Notes: a model not told the origin generated them from the letters alone. A stretch of DNA of 53,204 bases from an uncultured Anaerococcus sp. (GCA_943914475.1 CALUCE010000015.1:1-53204); one strand, 5' to 3'. Counted from the first letter of the stretch, positions 1 through 10,284 are shown. Numbers and translations are program-made.

Positions 1-55
1 CGCCCAATTTGGTTCAGCTATGTCAGTATATTAAATATTTTTATCCTTGTCAAAT

Positions 56-1609
56 TTATTTTCTGTTTAGGAGTTTCTCTGCTGTTCTTATCCCGTCTAT
101 AGCCGATGAGACTATACCACCAGAGTAGCCTGAGCCTTCTCCTATGACATAAAGATTTTCAAGACCTTGGGATTTGTTATCCTTATCTCTTAATAGCCTT
201 ACTGGCGATGAGGTCCTTACTTCTACTCCTGACAAGATTGTGTCTTTGTCATCAAAGCCTTTTAGTCTTTTTGCCATAAAGTCTGTGGCCCTTATTATCA
301 TTCGGTTAATTTCTTCAGGATATATTTCTCTAAGGTTGGTAAGTTTATAGGCTGGTTTTACAGATGGACTTACTTTACCAAGACTGGTGCTTTTTTTATC
401 GTTTTTAAAGTCTTCTAGTCTTTGGACTGGGATTTTACCTTCTCCAAGCTTATAGGCTTTTTCTTCTATGTGTCTTTGAAATCTTATAGAGTCAAGAATC
501 CTATCTCCATAAATCTTTTCATCTACTGTTACTATAAGGGCAGAGTTTGAGTTTTCTGCATCCCTATCATGGTAGCTCATTCCATTTACACATTTTCTTC
601 CTGCTTCACTTGAGGCATCTACCACATGGCCACCTGGGCACATGCAGAAGGTATAGGCTCCAAGTCCTAGTTCCTTATCGTTATAGGTTAGGTTATAGGT
701 TGCTACTGGAAGTGATTTTCCATTTTTTTGCCTGGTGTGACCGGAATATTGGGCAAGATTTATGTCCTCTCTCTTGTGTTCTATCCTAAAACCTACTGCA
801 AAGTTTTTATTTTCCATAGGAATTTTATGGCTTAGCATTTCAAAGCTGTCCCTAGCAGAGTTACCGAGGGCTAGGACATAGGAAGGACTTTTTACCTTTT
901 CACCATTTACTAGGATGGACTCGACCCTGCCGTCTTTTATTTCTAAATCTTCAAACTTGTGGGAGAAGTGGAAAACTCCGCCCATTTTTTCTATTTCCTT
1001 CCTCATGGAAATAATAACATGTCTTAATAGATCAGTTCCCACATGGGGTTTTTGCTCATACATGATATCTGCTGGCGCTCCGTGGTCTGTAAAGATTTGA
1101 AGGACTTCTCTTAGTCTTTTGTCCTTGGTCCTTGCTGTAAGCTTGCCATCAGAATAGGTTCCTGCTCCGCCTTCTCCAAACTGAATATTTGATTCTGGGT
1201 TTAGGTCACATCTTCCTTGGAGGAAGTCTTCTATGGTCCTTACCCTGTCTTCGATTTTTTCTCCTCTTTCATAGATATGGACTTTTACGCCCTCTCTACT
1301 TAAGATATAGGCACAAAAAAGACCTGCCGGCCCTGATCCTACTATGGAGACTTCTTTTTCTGGATTATTAACTTCTACTTCATAGTCTTCTATCTTATAA
1401 GGGGCTGCTCCCTTTATTTTTTTTATCTGATTTTCATTTAAATCTAGGTCAACCAGGACTTGGAAGTTAAACTTGATAGCCTTTCTGGCATCTATAGACT
1501 TTCTATAAAGTTCAAAGTCAAAGTCTTTTCTTCTTAGAAGTTTTTCTAGTTTTTTCCTAAGCTCTCCTAAATCATCTGTTTCTTGTATAATGTTTCTTAT
1601 TATTATCAT
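56..1609 (-). CDS. FAD-dependent oxidoreductase (COG2509-like)
   Basis: A 517-residue cytosolic flavoprotein. After an N-terminal alpha/beta region of about 85 residues, an FAD-binding Rossmann motif GSGPAGLF lies at residues 91-98. GEGGAGTYSDGKL (about 145-157) and a C-terminal GEGSGYSGGI segment that closes the FAD site follow. This layout matches the large uncharacterised FAD-dependent dehydrogenase family often annotated as 'NAD(P)/FAD-dependent oxidoreductase'; the substrate is unknown. It is the last gene of the minus-strand run that begins at pheS, but a hairpin lies between it and the TPR gene upstream, so its expression may be partly uncoupled. Family assignment is secure; the reaction is not. 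Confidence 0.88.
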   Translation of the reverse strand: MIIIRNIIQETDDLGELRKKLEKLLRRKDFDFELYRKSIDARKAIKFNFQVLVDLDLNENQIKKIKGAAPYKIEDYEVEVNNPEKEVSIVGSGPAGLFCAYILSREGVKVHIYERGEKIEDRVRTIEDFLQGRCDLNPESNIQFGEGGAGTYSDGKLTARTKDKRLREVLQIFTDHGAPADIMYEQKPHVGTDLLRHVIISMRKEIEKMGGVFHFSHKFEDLEIKDGRVESILVNGEKVKSPSYVLALGNSARDSFEMLSHKIPMENKNFAVGFRIEHKREDINLAQYSGHTRQKNGKSLPVATYNLTYNDKELGLGAYTFCMCPGGHVVDASSEAGRKCVNGMSYHDRDAENSNSALIVTVDEKIYGDRILDSIRFQRHIEEKAYKLGEGKIPVQRLEDFKNDKKSTSLGKVSPSVKPAYKLTNLREIYPEEINRMIIRATDFMAKRLKGFDDKDTILSGVEVRTSSPVRLLRDKDNKSQGLENLYVIGEGSGYSGGIVSSAIDGIRTAEKLLNRK

Positions 1610-1623
1610 AAATTCTCCAAAAT

Positions 1624-1669
1624 TAAAGGTGCTCTAAGAAGAAATATATAATTTCAAAGAGCACCTCTA
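1624..1669 (-). terminator. Hairpin between TPR gene and FAD oxidoreductase
   Basis: A 9-bp perfect stem (AGGTGCTCT / AGAGCACCT, 1627-1635 with 1658-1666) closes a 22-nt loop. Read on the minus strand it is followed by a short, interrupted T tract. It could act as a weak or partial terminator. Confidence 0.5.
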
Positions 1670-1670
1670 A

Positions 1671-2771
1671 TTAAATTTCAAATTGATCTTTCAAGATCAT
1701 AAGATTGTTTATAAGTTCTTCTGATAGGTCATCGTAGGTCAATAGGTTTTCTATATCCTTTTTTGCCTTGTTTAAATTCCCAAGGCTAAGGTTGATTTGG
1801 ATAGAGTTATAAACCATCCTTGGATCTTCTGGAAAGACTTCTAGACCTTGGGAGATGACATCAAGTGCATCAAATTCTCTTTTGGCTGCATATAAACTTA
1901 CTGCATAGTCATTATAAAGCTCCCTAAATTCTCCTCCCTTATCCAAGGAATTTTGGAAGGCCATAATTGAGTTTTCATATTGGCCCAAGTTTTGGTAGGC
2001 CACTCCCAGATAATAGTAGGCATCGGCTCTGGCCTTATTTGATAAAAGCTTGGTTAGCTTTTGGATGGCCTTGTCATAGTTGCCCTTGCCTATATAATAG
2101 AGGGATTCTTCTATTTCTGCATTATCGTTTACGGAATCTATCTGTTTTCTTATTTCATCCTTTGCCTCTATGTCCTCTGTCCTAAGTAGAGCATTGTCAT
2201 AGTAGGACCTGGCCTTTACATACTCGCCAAGGTTGGTATAGATGTTTCCAAGTTCGTAGTAGGATAAAGGAAAAGATTCGTCTTGGGATATAAGGTTTTG
2301 CAAAATAGCTAAGGCTTCTTCTACAAAATCATCCTGAAATTCTTTGTTTTCCTCAAAGCTCTTTGGCCAAAGTAGTCTTGCATAGTTGTAGGCATTGTAC
2401 TTATTTAGAGGATTTATTACATATCCTCCCCTGGCCAAAAGTAGAGCTTTATCAGATTTTGTGCCTGCTGCTTCCAAAGCCTTCTTTGCTGCAAAGCCTC
2501 CTATATCTGTAAGATACTTTTCCAAAACTTCTATATATTGGTTGGTATACTTAAAGTCCTTGTCTATACCGATGTTTATAAGCATGGCTTGCAAGATTGT
2601 ATCTAGGTCAATCTTGTTGGTCATGGATCCTGAAATAATCTTTTCTGACATATCATCCATATATATAGGAAGAGGTATGTCATTTAAAAGTCCATAGGAT
2701 GCTGTTTCTTTAAGGTCTAGGTAGGCTAGCTTATTTGTAAATTTCAAAAAATAAGAATCTAGTTTAGTCAT
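1671..2771 (-). CDS. Tetratricopeptide-repeat protein
   Basis: A 366-residue protein with no signal peptide or membrane segment. The C-terminal half contains at least four TPR-like helical hairpins (about residues 166-200, 220-250, 249-283 and 284-317), recognisable by spaced Y/L-G-Y-A-A positions such as YYELGNIYTNLGEY and YYYLGVAYQNLGQY. The N-terminal 150 residues are helical and unassigned. TPR proteins are protein-interaction scaffolds; the partner cannot be named. The gene sits 1 nt downstream of the membrane-protein gene, so the two may be translationally coupled and could work together (inference). Confidence 0.85.
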   Translation of the reverse strand: MTKLDSYFLKFTNKLAYLDLKETASYGLLNDIPLPIYMDDMSEKIISGSMTNKIDLDTILQAMLINIGIDKDFKYTNQYIEVLEKYLTDIGGFAAKKALEAAGTKSDKALLLARGGYVINPLNKYNAYNYARLLWPKSFEENKEFQDDFVEEALAILQNLISQDESFPLSYYELGNIYTNLGEYVKARSYYDNALLRTEDIEAKDEIRKQIDSVNDNAEIEESLYYIGKGNYDKAIQKLTKLLSNKARADAYYYLGVAYQNLGQYENSIMAFQNSLDKGGEFRELYNDYAVSLYAAKREFDALDVISQGLEVFPEDPRMVYNSIQINLSLGNLNKAKKDIENLLTYDDLSEELINNLMILKDQFEI

Positions 2772-2772
2772 C

Positions 2773-3474
2773 TTAACCTCTCATAAACTTTCTTTGCCTA
2801 TAGGAATGGCTAGTTAAAAGTTTGAACAAGTGTCCTTTAAATAAATAGAAGAAAGTATTAAAGACCGTTAGGGCCAATATTTCTAATATTTCCATTCCCG
2901 TAGATAGGCCATAGGATCCCAAAGATCTAAGGAGTAGGGCTGATAAAATTACATAGACTATAGAATATACTCCCCAGATTAAGATATTGTTTAGGACAAA
3001 CTTGGCAGATTGGATAACTATATCAAATCCATAATATTGTTGGATGTATACATATTCCAAAACTGCTGAAAGTAAAAACCTCATCAATATAGCTAGGACA
3101 AAGTTTAGATTTCCTGTAAGACCCCTGGTTAGGATATCTACAAACAAGTTAATGATGTAGATAGAAAACATGGCGTTGATTGATAGGTAGAAGAAATTTG
3201 ATACCGATGAATCAACCGACTTCTTTCCTGAGTTTCCATAAAGAACTAGGGATCTCAAACTTTGGGCAATAAAGCAATATATCACTACATCTATCAGGTA
3301 TAAAATTATGCCTGTTATATAGGATCCACCCAAAAAGCCCGTAGATTTTATGGACTCAAAAATGGCTTGGACCAATATAAACAAGAATAGGATATATGAT
3401 TTTTTTAATTTTGAGAATGTATTTGCAAATGCTAGCTTAGAACATTGGGCAAAATCTTTTAATCTATCATTCAT
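2773..3474 (-). CDS. Polytopic membrane protein, unknown function
   Basis: A 233-residue hydrophobic protein with five or six predicted transmembrane stretches (about residues 28-48, 52-75, 95-115, 122-145, 160-185 and 195-215), separated by short charged loops. The C-terminus is basic (KFMRG). I recognise no family motif. Its start codon overlaps the last base of argS and it ends 1 nt before the TPR gene, so it is translated within the pheST-mutS2-argS run. It could be a housekeeping membrane protein simply carried in the operon. Confidence 0.75.
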   Translation of the reverse strand: MNDRLKDFAQCSKLAFANTFSKLKKSYILFLFILVQAIFESIKSTGFLGGSYITGIILYLIDVVIYCFIAQSLRSLVLYGNSGKKSVDSSVSNFFYLSINAMFSIYIINLFVDILTRGLTGNLNFVLAILMRFLLSAVLEYVYIQQYYGFDIVIQSAKFVLNNILIWGVYSIVYVILSALLLRSLGSYGLSTGMEILEILALTVFNTFFYLFKGHLFKLLTSHSYRQRKFMRG

Positions 3475-5174
3475 TACATTTGTTCCACTGTTTTTATACC
3501 TAGGATACCTAGGCCGTTTTTAATTACTACAGATGTAGCATAGGTCAAGGCTAGTCTTTCTTCTTTTAGCTTTTCATCGTCTACTAGAATTTGTGTAGAG
3601 TTGTAGAACTTGTTGAAGTTTTGAGCTATTTCCATAACCTTTCTAGCTACTACTGATGGTTCTAGTCTCTTCATAGCAAGGATTACTGCATCTTGGAAGC
3701 CTTCCAAAGACTTAATAAGAGCATACTCCTCTTCTGTATCAAGTTTGTTAAAGTCCATTTGGCTGAAGTCTTCCTTACCAGCCTTCCTTAAAACTGACTT
3801 GGCTCTTGCGTAGGTGTAGTGAACATAAGGTCCTGTTTCACCTTCAAAGTTTAAAAGCTCATCCCAGTCAAAGATATAGTCTTTGATTCTTGAGTTATAA
3901 AGCTCTTGGAATTTAACTGCACCAATTCCTACTATCCTTGCTGCTTCGTCCAAGTCTTCTAGGTCATTTTCTCTTTCTTTCATGATATTGTAGGTTTTTT
4001 CTATAGCCTTGTTTAAAACATCTTCAAGGAAAACTACGTGACCTTTTCTGGTTGATAGGACTTGGTCTTTTAAGGATACCATACCAAATTGTACGTGCAA
4101 GATCTCGTCTGCAACATCCTTGTGGCCCATCCTTGTCAAAATTCCCTTTAATTGTTGGAAGTGAAGATTTTGTTGGCTAGCTACAACATAGATATTTTTA
4201 TCTAAATCATAGGTCCTATGTCTGTAAAGGGCTGTGGCAACATCTCTTGTTATATAGGCAGATGAACCATTAGACTTAATTAGCATTGATGGAGGTAGGT
4301 CAAATTCGCTAAGGTCTATCATATAGGCTCCATCAGATTCTTCCAAAAGATTTTTCTCTTTCATCTCTGCTAGGGCATCTGGCATCCACTTGGAGTGGAA
4401 GGATTCACCGTTATAGTTATCGTATTCTATATCTAGCATGGAGTAAACTCTTTCGAATTCTCTTAAAGATATATCCTTAAACCATTGCCAAAGTCTTGTT
4501 GCTTCTTCTTCCCCATCTTCAAGGTTTTTAAATTCTCTTCTCGCTTCATCCTTATATTCTTCCTTATCTTCTGCTTCTTTTGTATATCTTACATAAAGAT
4601 TTAGAAGTTCATTGATAGGATCAGCTTCTATTTTTTTATCATCGCCCCAAAGTTTATAGGCAGCTATCATAGAACCAAATTGGGTTCCGTAGTCTCCAAT
4701 GTAGTTTGTCGCTATAACATGGTAGCCAAGATATTCGTAGATATTTCTTATTACATCACCGATTACAGTAGACCTAATGTGGCCAATGTGGAAGGGCTTG
4801 GCTATGTTTACAGCTGAAAACTCAACTAATTGGTTTATGCCCTTGCCCATATCAGACTTACCGTAGTCTTGATTTTTTTCTATAATTTCATTTAAAACAT
4901 CATTTTGTACTTCTTTTCTATCTACGAAGAAGTTAACATAGGCATTTACATTTTCAATCTTACTAATACCTGAAACTTCAAGATTTTTGGCTAAGTCTTC
5001 TGCTATTAGGGCAGGGTTTTTTCTCATTGTTTTTGCCAGGGTGAAGCAGGGAAAAGCAAAGTCTCCCATGTCGTTGGTCTTAGGTATTTCAATGAGTTTT
5101 AAAATTTCTTGCAACGATAAACCGATATCTTGTTTTTCGATTTCTTTGCCTATAATTTCTTTATAATTTTTCAT
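3474..5174 (-). CDS. argS: Arginyl-tRNA synthetase
   Basis: Class I aminoacyl-tRNA synthetase that charges tRNA-Arg in the cytosol. The N-terminal Add-1-type domain (about residues 1-110) precedes the HIGH motif in AKPFHIGHIRST (near residue 130). The KMSKS equivalent is STRKG in VLSTRKGHVV. An alpha-helical anticodon-binding domain with the usual YNSTQ-like end follows. Two ATGs lie in tandem after a GGAGGT ribosome-binding site. The first is only 1 nt from GGAGG, so the second (5174) is chosen, giving 566 residues. It overlaps the downstream membrane-protein gene by 1 nt and lies 17 nt after mutS2. No T-box of its own is visible. Confidence 0.96.
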   Translation of the reverse strand: MKNYKEIIGKEIEKQDIGLSLQEILKLIEIPKTNDMGDFAFPCFTLAKTMRKNPALIAEDLAKNLEVSGISKIENVNAYVNFFVDRKEVQNDVLNEIIEKNQDYGKSDMGKGINQLVEFSAVNIAKPFHIGHIRSTVIGDVIRNIYEYLGYHVIATNYIGDYGTQFGSMIAAYKLWGDDKKIEADPINELLNLYVRYTKEAEDKEEYKDEARREFKNLEDGEEEATRLWQWFKDISLREFERVYSMLDIEYDNYNGESFHSKWMPDALAEMKEKNLLEESDGAYMIDLSEFDLPPSMLIKSNGSSAYITRDVATALYRHRTYDLDKNIYVVASQQNLHFQQLKGILTRMGHKDVADEILHVQFGMVSLKDQVLSTRKGHVVFLEDVLNKAIEKTYNIMKERENDLEDLDEAARIVGIGAVKFQELYNSRIKDYIFDWDELLNFEGETGPYVHYTYARAKSVLRKAGKEDFSQMDFNKLDTEEEYALIKSLEGFQDAVILAMKRLEPSVVARKVMEIAQNFNKFYNSTQILVDDEKLKEERLALTYATSVVIKNGLGILGIKTVEQM

Positions 5175-5194
5175 CATACCTCCATTTAGTCTTC

Positions 5195-7540
5195 TTAATT
5201 TAAGGTAACTATAGTAACTCCATATCCACCTTCTTTGTCATTGCCAAAGCGGGAGTCCTTTATCCTAGAGTTGTTTTTTAAATAGTCTGTTATTCCTGAT
5301 CTTAAGGCCCCGGTTCCCTTACCATGGATGATTTTTACTTCGTTTAGGCTGGTTAGGGAAACATCGTCTATATACTTGTCTAAATTTCTCAAGGCCTCAT
5401 CATATCTTTGTCCACGCAAGTCCAAGGTCGGACTAATATGCATAGACTTTTTCATATTATACACTTTCTTGACATTATTTAAAGTCTTGTTTTCGCTTTT
5501 GAGCTTGGTCACATTTTTGATATTTGAATCCATCTTAAGGATTCCAATTTGGACCTTTATGTCTCCTTTTTCATCCGGAGCTTCTATAACTTCTGCCTTC
5601 TCATCAAGACCTGCAAGAAGGACTGTATCTCCAACCTTTAGGGTCTCTGGAGCATTGTTAGATTTCTCCAGGCTAAGGCCCTTGGTCTTTTTGTTTATTC
5701 TTGAATTTTTATACTTGTGTCTGATCTTGTTTAAGGACCTGTCTATATCAGAAGTGTTGGCATTTTTGGATCTTTTGGCTTCCTTGAGCATGGCTTGGGA
5801 TTCATCGTTGGCCTTTTCCAAAATCTCATTGGCCTTATCTTCTGCCTCTGCTATAATCTTTTCTTTTTCTTTTTCGAGCTCTCTTAGCTTGTTTTCCCAC
5901 TTGTCTTTTTGACTTTGGATTTGCCTTTTATATTTTTCAATCTCCAAGTTTTTCTCATCAAGGCTTTTCTTGTTCTCTTCCAAGTCTTCAAGGATGGTAT
6001 TGAAGGATTTGTTATCCTCAGACAAGATAGACTTGGCATTGGCAAGAATTTCCGGCTTAAGTCCTAGTCTTTGGGAAATCTCAAAGGCGTTGGACTTGCC
6101 CGGTGTTCCTATTTCAAGCTTGTAAGTTGGAGAAAGAGTCTCAACATCAAACTGAACCGATGCATTCATTACCCCATTTGTTTCAAGGGCATAGTACTTA
6201 AGTTCTGAATAGTGGGTTGTAGCAAAGGTCATTACCTTTCTTTGGGTTAGGTAATTTAGGATAGAAATAGCAAGGGCTGCTCCCTCTGTAGGGTCTGTTC
6301 CTGAACCAACCTCATCCAAAAGCACCAAGGAATTGTCTGTAATATTTTCCAAAAGATAGACAATATTGGTAAGGGATGCAGAAAAGGTTGATAGGGACAT
6401 TTCTATGGATTGGGTATCTCCAATATCCAAAAATATATCGTCAAAGACATTTACCACAGAGTTTTCAAAGCATGGGATAAAAAGTCCTGACTGAGCCATG
6501 GCTGTGATAAGCCCAACTGTCTTTAGGGAAACTGTCTTACCACCTGTGTTTGGTCCTGTAATAACCAAGGTTGTGTAGTCTCCACCAATCCTAACATCTA
6601 TAGGTACTACCTTGCCCTTTAAAAGTGGGTGGCGAGCAGCCTTTAGGTTTATTTCCTTGTCTTGGTTTAAGATTGGCTTGGTATGGTCATTGGCTAGGGC
6701 GTACTTGGACTTGGCTTGGAGGTAGTCAATCCTTGAAATAAGTTTTTGGTTTTCCAAAATCTCTACATCAAAGGCTCCCACCATCCTGGATAGCCTATCA
6801 AGTATCCTTCTAATTTCTTCATTTTCATCGATTTCTAGTTGGGCATATTGGTTGTTAAGTTCAACTATGGCTGATGGTTCCACAAAAATAGTATTGCCTG
6901 AGGCAGACTTATCGTGGATAATTCCATTTAGGACAGATTTTTTGTTAGTCTTTACAGGAACCACATACCTGCCTTCCCTCATGGTTACCACCTTATCTTG
7001 GAGGGCAGTATCGTATTTGGAAGAAGTGATATAGTGGTTGAGCTTATTTTTTATCTCTTCTTCTTTTCTAGCCTTCTTTCGTCTGATGGACCTAAGTTCT
7101 GCAGATGCAGAATCGGCTATTTCATCTTCAGATATGATAGACCTTTCTATCTCGGACTTTAGTCTGTCGTTGGTAAGTATCCTATCAAAAATTTCTTTTA
7201 TATAGGGCTCTTCTACACCCTCTCCGTATTCTTTCAAATACTCGCTTACTCGCATTAGGTCTAGGACCTTTAAAAGTTCAAAGGGTTCCAAGATTCCATT
7301 TTTCCTAGCATAGGAGACAATTTCCCTAAAGTCATAAAGTCCAAAAAGGTCAATATTCCCACACTCAACCAGGGTCTTTATCATCTGGTCAGTCTTTTCT
7401 AGCTCCTCCTTGATCATATCCATGGAGGAGATGGGTTTTATTTGTAAAATTTGCTCTTTAACCAAGCCTGATCTGGCCTGGCCTGCTATTTTTTTTAGTA
7501 TTTCCTTGTATTCTAAAACTTCTAAAGTTTTTTCTTGCAT
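5195..7540 (-). CDS. mutS2: Endonuclease MutS2
   Basis: 781 residues, the usual length for MutS2. A MutS-like lever/clamp region precedes the P-loop GPNTGGKT (residues 329-336). Walker B-type LLDEVGSGTDP and the ABC-ATPase threonine loop ATTHYSELK follow. A Glu/Lys-rich coiled coil (about 500-600) is next, and the C-terminal Smr nuclease domain (about 705-781) carries LDLRG and HGKGTGALR. MutS2 acts on recombination intermediates, and in Bacillus subtilis on collided ribosomes (known of the family). Its ATG overlaps by one base the stop of nothing upstream but is itself overlapped at its start by the end of the U32 peptidase gene, indicating translational coupling. Confidence 0.96.
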   Translation of the reverse strand: MQEKTLEVLEYKEILKKIAGQARSGLVKEQILQIKPISSMDMIKEELEKTDQMIKTLVECGNIDLFGLYDFREIVSYARKNGILEPFELLKVLDLMRVSEYLKEYGEGVEEPYIKEIFDRILTNDRLKSEIERSIISEDEIADSASAELRSIRRKKARKEEEIKNKLNHYITSSKYDTALQDKVVTMREGRYVVPVKTNKKSVLNGIIHDKSASGNTIFVEPSAIVELNNQYAQLEIDENEEIRRILDRLSRMVGAFDVEILENQKLISRIDYLQAKSKYALANDHTKPILNQDKEINLKAARHPLLKGKVVPIDVRIGGDYTTLVITGPNTGGKTVSLKTVGLITAMAQSGLFIPCFENSVVNVFDDIFLDIGDTQSIEMSLSTFSASLTNIVYLLENITDNSLVLLDEVGSGTDPTEGAALAISILNYLTQRKVMTFATTHYSELKYYALETNGVMNASVQFDVETLSPTYKLEIGTPGKSNAFEISQRLGLKPEILANAKSILSEDNKSFNTILEDLEENKKSLDEKNLEIEKYKRQIQSQKDKWENKLRELEKEKEKIIAEAEDKANEILEKANDESQAMLKEAKRSKNANTSDIDRSLNKIRHKYKNSRINKKTKGLSLEKSNNAPETLKVGDTVLLAGLDEKAEVIEAPDEKGDIKVQIGILKMDSNIKNVTKLKSENKTLNNVKKVYNMKKSMHISPTLDLRGQRYDEALRNLDKYIDDVSLTSLNEVKIIHGKGTGALRSGITDYLKNNSRIKDSRFGNDKEGGYGVTIVTLN

Positions 7541-9750
7541 TAAAGCACACCTCTCTCATAGTTGAGATTATCTACTTTCTTATCATTTTCTAACTTATCA
7601 AGATCCTTATCCGAAGAAACTAAGGAAAGAAGACTTACTGCCTCTCCTAGTCTATCCTTATCAACTTGGGCATATTGGCTGGCATATATTTTTGAATAAG
7701 TCCCGTAACGTCTTACATCAAAGATATGGCCTTCTTCATCTTTTAAAGTTCCTCTATTAAACTTGCAGGTCGCACAACCCTTAAGTCCACATTTCTTGTA
7801 GGCAGAAAATGGACAATGAACCATGGTCATTAGCTCAATTTGGCCAAAGTTTACAATTTCTACAGGAAAATCTTCGCTTGCCTCATTTATAAAGTCAAAG
7901 GTAGTTTCCACAGAAGCTGTGATACTTTCTGCAAAGTCACTATAAAAATCAAGGGCGTAGGAATTAAAGACATTTAAATACCTGCCTATTCTTATATTTA
8001 TGCCATTATCCTTAAAGTCTTTTACAAAGGCAAGGTCCCTGTAGTTGTTAAGGATGACACCCTCGATATAATTTTCCTTTAAAAATTTGATCAAGGAATC
8101 TATCTGATAGTCTTCGTGAGCATCTAGAACATAGTAAAGACTAAGGCCCTCAAACTTAGGGTCGTAGGATCTTATATAAATATTATCATATTTTTTTAGT
8201 CTATCCGGATCTACCTTGTTGTCCAAAAGCTCTATATTGTGCTCTTTTTTGTGAGTTTTTTTCTTTGATAGAGCTTTTTTCTCTATCTTTATAGGATTTC
8301 TGTGGAAAGCGTCACTTATTTTTCTTTCAAGAAGTTTTATGCCTTCTCTTCTTGCCTTGTTTATATCTTTCTTTCTTATAAAGACATCAGGATCCATGCT
8401 TACCTTGATAGATTCTGCCGTAAAGACCTCGTCATTTAATTTTTCTAGGTTTTCTTTGATATCTTCTTTGCTTATGGAGATATTCTTGGCTCTTTCTAGG
8501 ATAGATTCTCCTGTGTAGGTTATTTTTTTATCTTTATAAGTGATATCAAGTCTTGGCTTTTCTCCAATTTTTGCGAAAAATTCCATTTTTATAGGTAGGT
8601 TCCTGTAGGATTCAAGACCTTCATTCATCTTATCCTTAAGCCTTACAGAGTTTAGCATAAGTATCTCGTCACCTAGCTTGGCATCTGGATATTTTTCAAG
8701 GTCTATCCTGTCCCCTTTTTTATAAGCTTCGGTTAGGGTTAGGGGAAGTTTTTTACCTGCATCTGTAGTGACTTCAAGGATTGATCCCTTAAAGAGGTCA
8801 GAATTAGTAAGGAAGTATTTTCCTTTTCTATCCTTTTGTACTTCTCCTAGCTCTCTTCTTTTTTTGGATCCTTCTAGGTTTATATAGTCTCTTTTTTGAC
8901 CACAGATAAAGCCCTTGGTATAGGCCCTGTTGGTAATATCTGCCAGGTCTTTTTCTTGGTAAGAATTTTTTTCAAGCTTATCCTTGTAGGATTTTACTAT
9001 GGTGTAGGCATATTCTGGAGTTTTCATTCTTCCTTCGATTTTTAAGGAATCTACACCAATATCTACAAGCTTATCTATCTCATTTACGGTATTTAGGTCG
9101 TTCATAGATAGGTAATAGTCTTGGTCAAGGACTTTTCCATCAGAAATTAGCTGGTATTTTTTCCTGCATATACCTGCACACCTACCCCTATTGGCAGATC
9201 TTTTTCCTAAAAATGAGGACATAAGGCATTCCCCGGAAAAGGAAACGCAAAGGGACCCGTGGACAAAGACTTCCGTATCCATAGGAAGGGTTACTATTTT
9301 TTCTATTTCAGAAAAAGGAGTCTCCCTTGCTATTACAACCCTTTTAAAGCCTAAATCCATGGCGGCCTTGGCCCCATAGTAGTCTCTTATGGCCATTTGG
9401 GTTGAAGCGTGAAGTTCCATCCCTTCCACCCTATCTTTTATCAAATAAAAAAGACCTATATCTTGGATAAGGATGGCATCTGCTCCGTATTCATAGAGTT
9501 TTTCTATGTAGTAGAGAGCCTTGTCCATCTCCTCATCCTTGATAAGGGTGTTTATAGTTATAAAAACTTTCTTTCCAAAAAGATGGACATAGTCTATGAT
9601 CTGGCCTATATTGTCTAGGTTAAAATTTTCAGCATAGGCCCTGGCTCCAAAGTCGTCCAAGGCCATATAAAAGCTGTCAGCTCCTGCCGCAAGGCCTGCT
9701 TCTAGCATATCAAGCTTTCCGACTGGAGCTAGGATTTCAACATTTTTCAT
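7540..9750 (-). CDS. U32 family peptidase-like protein (RNA hydroxylation type)
   Basis: 736 residues. The N-terminal TIM-barrel-like U32 domain carries the family signature around EVFVHGSLCVSFSGECLMS, with additional cysteines in GRCAGICRKK. A DUF3656-like middle region (about 380-480) and a C-terminal domain with clustered cysteines (CGLKGCATCKF) follow; the cysteine pattern fits an Fe-S centre. Members of this family include RlhA/TrhP-type factors for prephenate-dependent RNA hydroxylation, so an RNA-modification role is more likely than proteolysis (inference). It overlaps zapA upstream and mutS2 downstream by 1 nt each. Confidence 0.9.
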   Translation of the reverse strand: MKNVEILAPVGKLDMLEAGLAAGADSFYMALDDFGARAYAENFNLDNIGQIIDYVHLFGKKVFITINTLIKDEEMDKALYYIEKLYEYGADAILIQDIGLFYLIKDRVEGMELHASTQMAIRDYYGAKAAMDLGFKRVVIARETPFSEIEKIVTLPMDTEVFVHGSLCVSFSGECLMSSFLGKRSANRGRCAGICRKKYQLISDGKVLDQDYYLSMNDLNTVNEIDKLVDIGVDSLKIEGRMKTPEYAYTIVKSYKDKLEKNSYQEKDLADITNRAYTKGFICGQKRDYINLEGSKKRRELGEVQKDRKGKYFLTNSDLFKGSILEVTTDAGKKLPLTLTEAYKKGDRIDLEKYPDAKLGDEILMLNSVRLKDKMNEGLESYRNLPIKMEFFAKIGEKPRLDITYKDKKITYTGESILERAKNISISKEDIKENLEKLNDEVFTAESIKVSMDPDVFIRKKDINKARREGIKLLERKISDAFHRNPIKIEKKALSKKKTHKKEHNIELLDNKVDPDRLKKYDNIYIRSYDPKFEGLSLYYVLDAHEDYQIDSLIKFLKENYIEGVILNNYRDLAFVKDFKDNGINIRIGRYLNVFNSYALDFYSDFAESITASVETTFDFINEASEDFPVEIVNFGQIELMTMVHCPFSAYKKCGLKGCATCKFNRGTLKDEEGHIFDVRRYGTYSKIYASQYAQVDKDRLGEAVSLLSLVSSDKDLDKLENDKKVDNLNYERGVL

Positions 9751-10274
9751 TAAATATCCCTCTTTAGGACTTGATTTTCTTTTTCAAGGTCAGCAAGTTT
9801 TGTTTGTAGGTCTTTGATTAGGGCCCTAGATTTTTTCAAATCTTGGTCCTTGGAAGAATTTACCTTCTCTTGCCTGTCGATTTGAGAGCTTAGCTCTGTT
9901 ATCTTTCTATTTAAGGCTTCAGTCTCTTCCACACTTTTTACAAACTCTTGGTTATTTCTTTCGTATTCTTCCTTGATCTTTTCACTTTCTGCCTTGATTT
10001 TTTCATAGTCTTTTTTAAGTTGAGGGTAGTTTTCAAGGGGTTCCTTGGAAGTTTTTTCTAGTCTCTTGTATTCTATAGCAAGCTTGAAAAGCTCGTCTGT
10101 TATATTGAGGGAGGCAAGGACAAGTTGCATCTCCCTGGTCAACTTGTCATTGTCAATCTCTCTTATTTTTTTGTCGACATATGAAGCAATCTGTTCCAGA
10201 TCTTTTTCCTGAGATTCTGAAATCAAGGTATAGGTCATGCCTGCTATCATTACTTTTGTTTTGTTGGAAGACAT
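9750..10274 (-). CDS. zapA: Cell division protein ZapA
   Basis: 174 residues from the chosen start. The N-terminal ZapA globular domain contains the typical pattern SSNKTKVMIAGMTYTL followed by an LEQIASYVDKKIRE-like helix. A long Glu/Lys coiled coil follows (about residues 75-165), longer than in minimal ZapA proteins. ZapA bundles FtsZ at the division ring. A longer reading begins at 10295 inside the pheT stop, but AAGGAGA lies just upstream of the ATG at 10274, which also begins the conserved domain. A zapA between pheT and a U32 peptidase or mutS2 is a common arrangement in Firmicutes. Confidence 0.9.
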   Translation of the reverse strand: MSSNKTKVMIAGMTYTLISESQEKDLEQIASYVDKKIREIDNDKLTREMQLVLASLNITDELFKLAIEYKRLEKTSKEPLENYPQLKKDYEKIKAESEKIKEEYERNNQEFVKSVEETEALNRKITELSSQIDRQEKVNSSKDQDLKKSRALIKDLQTKLADLEKENQVLKRDI

Positions 10275-10284
10275 ATCTTCTCCT